From Vanilla planifolia (Eukaryota; Streptophyta; Magnoliopsida; Asparagales; Orchidaceae): a stretch of 64,000 nt of DNA. This document shows positions 62,237 through 64,000 of the stretch, in pieces. Positions within the stretch are counted from its first letter, which is position 1. Every line of letters begins with the position of its first letter. Position numbers and translations under genes: made by a program. The stretch lies in the NCBI GenBank assembly GCA_023846275.1, contig JAIUJO010000084.1:667487-731486 (forward strand), given 5' to 3'. A model generated the notes under the pieces. That model was not told the origin of the DNA. It ran no database searches and saw only the letters and a list, made by a program, of their open reading frames with translations.

Positions 62237-62859
62237 GCCCTCCCATACTTCATACTTTCTTTTACTATAGGCTCCTCATTTCTTTATGACTAATAAAAAT
62301 TTTAATCTGAATAATATTCACTCCCCCTTTGACATCATCAAAAGGGAAGTTCAATTTTTGAAGTTTTTATTTTTCATAATCATTATTTTATGCATTGTTT
62401 TCTTATCTTTGTTCCATGAAATCCCCTTCTTTAGTTCAAGATTCATCAACACATAATTTTAATGTTTTTTGAAATATTTTTTTGATTAACTCATCAAACA
62501 TTATATATATTTTTTATCTTTCTAATTCTCATATGTAATTAAGAAGATTTTTAATGGTCTCTTTATATTTCATAAAAAAACTAATTGAGTCAACTAAATT
62601 TTCTAATAAACAATTCAAAATTTGAATTCTTAATAAGACATTTTAAGTGAATCTATTCATATTTTCTCAAGGAATCTTATGAAATAACTATGATATTGAC
62701 TTCCTCAAAATTATTGAATTTTTCATCATATAATTATATATAATGCCTTCTAAGAAATTAAAATTAAAGCTAAGCTTAATAAGTTTCCATCCTAAAAATT
62801 TCTTTTACAAATTATATCTTCATAACATAATTGTAAAGACTCTTTACATTAAGTTTTCT

Positions 62860-64000
62860 ATTCTCAAATGTATGGAAACCATGTAAGCTTGGGTTTGCTA
62901 CTAACATTCATTATGAGAGAATTTATAATGTCATTCTTCATTACCCTTTTTCAACAATATTTTGACCCTAAAATATTTTTCTTAATTTTACAATATTTGA
63001 TGGTGTGACATTTTCTTAAACAAATAGGAGCATGTAATATTTGAAATGTTTTACATGTGTTCAAAAGAAAACATATCCTTATGTTTAAAATAATGAGAAC
63101 CATATGAAGCATTAAAAAATTTTACATGTCCAAGAAAGTAAATTTTTTCTTTTGAACTAGTAATTTCATCTATCAATGAAGATTTCTCAATAATCATGGA
63201 ATATTTTTCATCTTAAATTTGAAGTATTTCTATTTGTTTTCTTATTTTTTTAATGAAAAATCCTTGAAGATTGATTTTTTTATTTCTAAACTTTTTTAAT
63301 GAAAGCAATAATTATTTATGTGAAATTATTTTCAAGAACGTCATGGTGCCAAGTGCTTAAAACATTCGTTTCTTTTTCTTCAATAGATGTGCTGTAATCA
63401 TTATTTGCCATGAGCCCCAACATCCTTTCTATCTCATTATTTAAAGTTATGGAGTTATAATGTTCTGAAACACACAAAGTAGCTTGAAAGGCTTTCTTCT
63501 TCCCATTCTCTTCTTTCTCACATCTTTTTTAGTTTCTTTCAGTTGTGGACAACATTGTTTAATATGGCCTAATGGATGACAATCATAACTTCTTGATGCC
63601 TTTATCCTCTCCCTTTTCTTCTTTTTCATATTCTTACTTACAAAACTTTTTGAAAAAATTTTTTGCTGACCTTTAACATGAAAATTTATGGCTTCGTAAA
63701 AATCCATAGAAGAGATCATTACTGAAGCTAAATCTTCTTTACTTGCATTAAGTGCAAAAGGTCCTCTTTTTTTGTTCCATTCCTTCACTTAAAAGTTGAA
63801 GCTTCCTCTTGAACCCTTTTATTCATCTTAATTTTTGCCGTTCATAATTCTCCAAGTACCTCATCAAACATGAGCTTATTTTGCTTTTAACTACCTTTAT
63901 CATTGTGGCAAGAGGATCATACTCTTTGGGAAGAATCCTTAGCACTTTTCTTATAAGTTCAGAATTAGAAAGCACTTTTCCAAGATTTTTTAATCCATTT
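62860..64000 (-). pseudogene. Decayed Copia-type gag, copy C (partial, no start in window)
   Basis: The open piece 63,447-63,788 carries FALNASKEDLAS, SMDFYEAINFHVKG, a basic run (KKKKRERIK), and a zinc-knuckle remnant YDCHPLGHIKQC in which the first Cys has become Tyr, then CPQLKETKKD as in the young gag (CPKLKDKH). Downstream (toward 62,860) the frame is lost. The N-terminal half lies past the window end. Confidence 0.8.

Larger units (their letters stand above)
62117..64000 (-). mobile_element. Internal region C: gag-only decayed Copia relative (runs off window)
   Basis: Follows LTR2 with a polypurine-type tract (about 62,117-62,126), the 3' UTR (CATCAAAAG arm at 62,336-62,344, aligned with B) and a gag relic, again with no pol between. 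Its primer site and 5' LTR would lie beyond 64,000. Confidence 0.75.

Noticed and set aside
1-64000. tRNA, rRNA or organelle-insert sequences
   Set aside because: No tRNA cloverleaf signatures or rRNA core motifs were seen by eye. The only tRNA-related sequences are the primer-binding sites.

Overview
The window looks like a gene-free, repeat-built stretch of a plant (angiosperm-type) nuclear genome. The evidence is very high A+T outside two LTRs, the absence of any long host ORF, tRNA or rRNA, and several layers of Ty1/Copia LTR-retrotransposon DNA with the initiator-Met tRNA primer site (TGGTATCAGAGC) that is standard in plant Copia elements. I cannot name the species. Everything I recognise is repeat-derived. 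No intact protein gene is supported.

Layout. (1) 1-35,585: an old, diverged tandem array of AT-rich monomers of about 340-440 bp. It runs in one direction to about 34,280, where the monomers flip to the reverse strand for the last three or so units. Monomer subtypes recur in a fixed order, which suggests a higher-order repeat. A better-balanced foreign segment of about 320 bp sits at about 4,628-4,950. (2) 35,586-40,710: low-copy-looking, degenerate DNA with no supportable gene. (3) 40,711-46,251: a direct duplication of about 2.7-2.9 kb. Each copy holds unknown sequence, a scrap of the array monomer, a decayed Copia gag on the minus strand and a primer-binding site. (4) 46,252-64,000: a chain of decayed, related elements on the minus strand that share LTRs: LTR1, internal B, LTR2, internal C (running off the window). 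Internals B and C carry gag and a 3' UTR but no protease, integrase or reverse transcriptase core.

Nested in LTR1 is a much younger Copia element (47,762-56,588, minus strand). It has LTRs of about 1,865 bp, a PBS, a polypurine tract, a probable 5-bp target duplication (ACATG) and a full set of gag-pol domains (two zinc knuckles, DSG protease, HHCC and DDE integrase, YVDD reverse transcriptase, RNase H). Its reading frame is broken at about ten places, so it cannot be autonomous. Hand comparison of about 1 kb of the two LTRs gives roughly 4% differences. The reverse-transcriptase region resembles the SIRE/Maximus (Opie-like) lineage, but I see no env-like ORF.

Order of events inferred: the array monomer existed first or spread widely; gag-bearing elements inserted and a junction with array sequence formed; that block duplicated; LTR-to-LTR exchange left the shared-LTR chain; the young element then inserted into LTR1. 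The most unusual features are the higher-order structure and flip of the array, the gag-only shared-LTR chain, and, in the young LTRs, a plus-strand (antisense) snRNA-type promoter signature 23 nt from a TATA box, followed by about 225 GC-rich bases with no T4 run until their end. A remnant of the same motif is present in the old LTR2.
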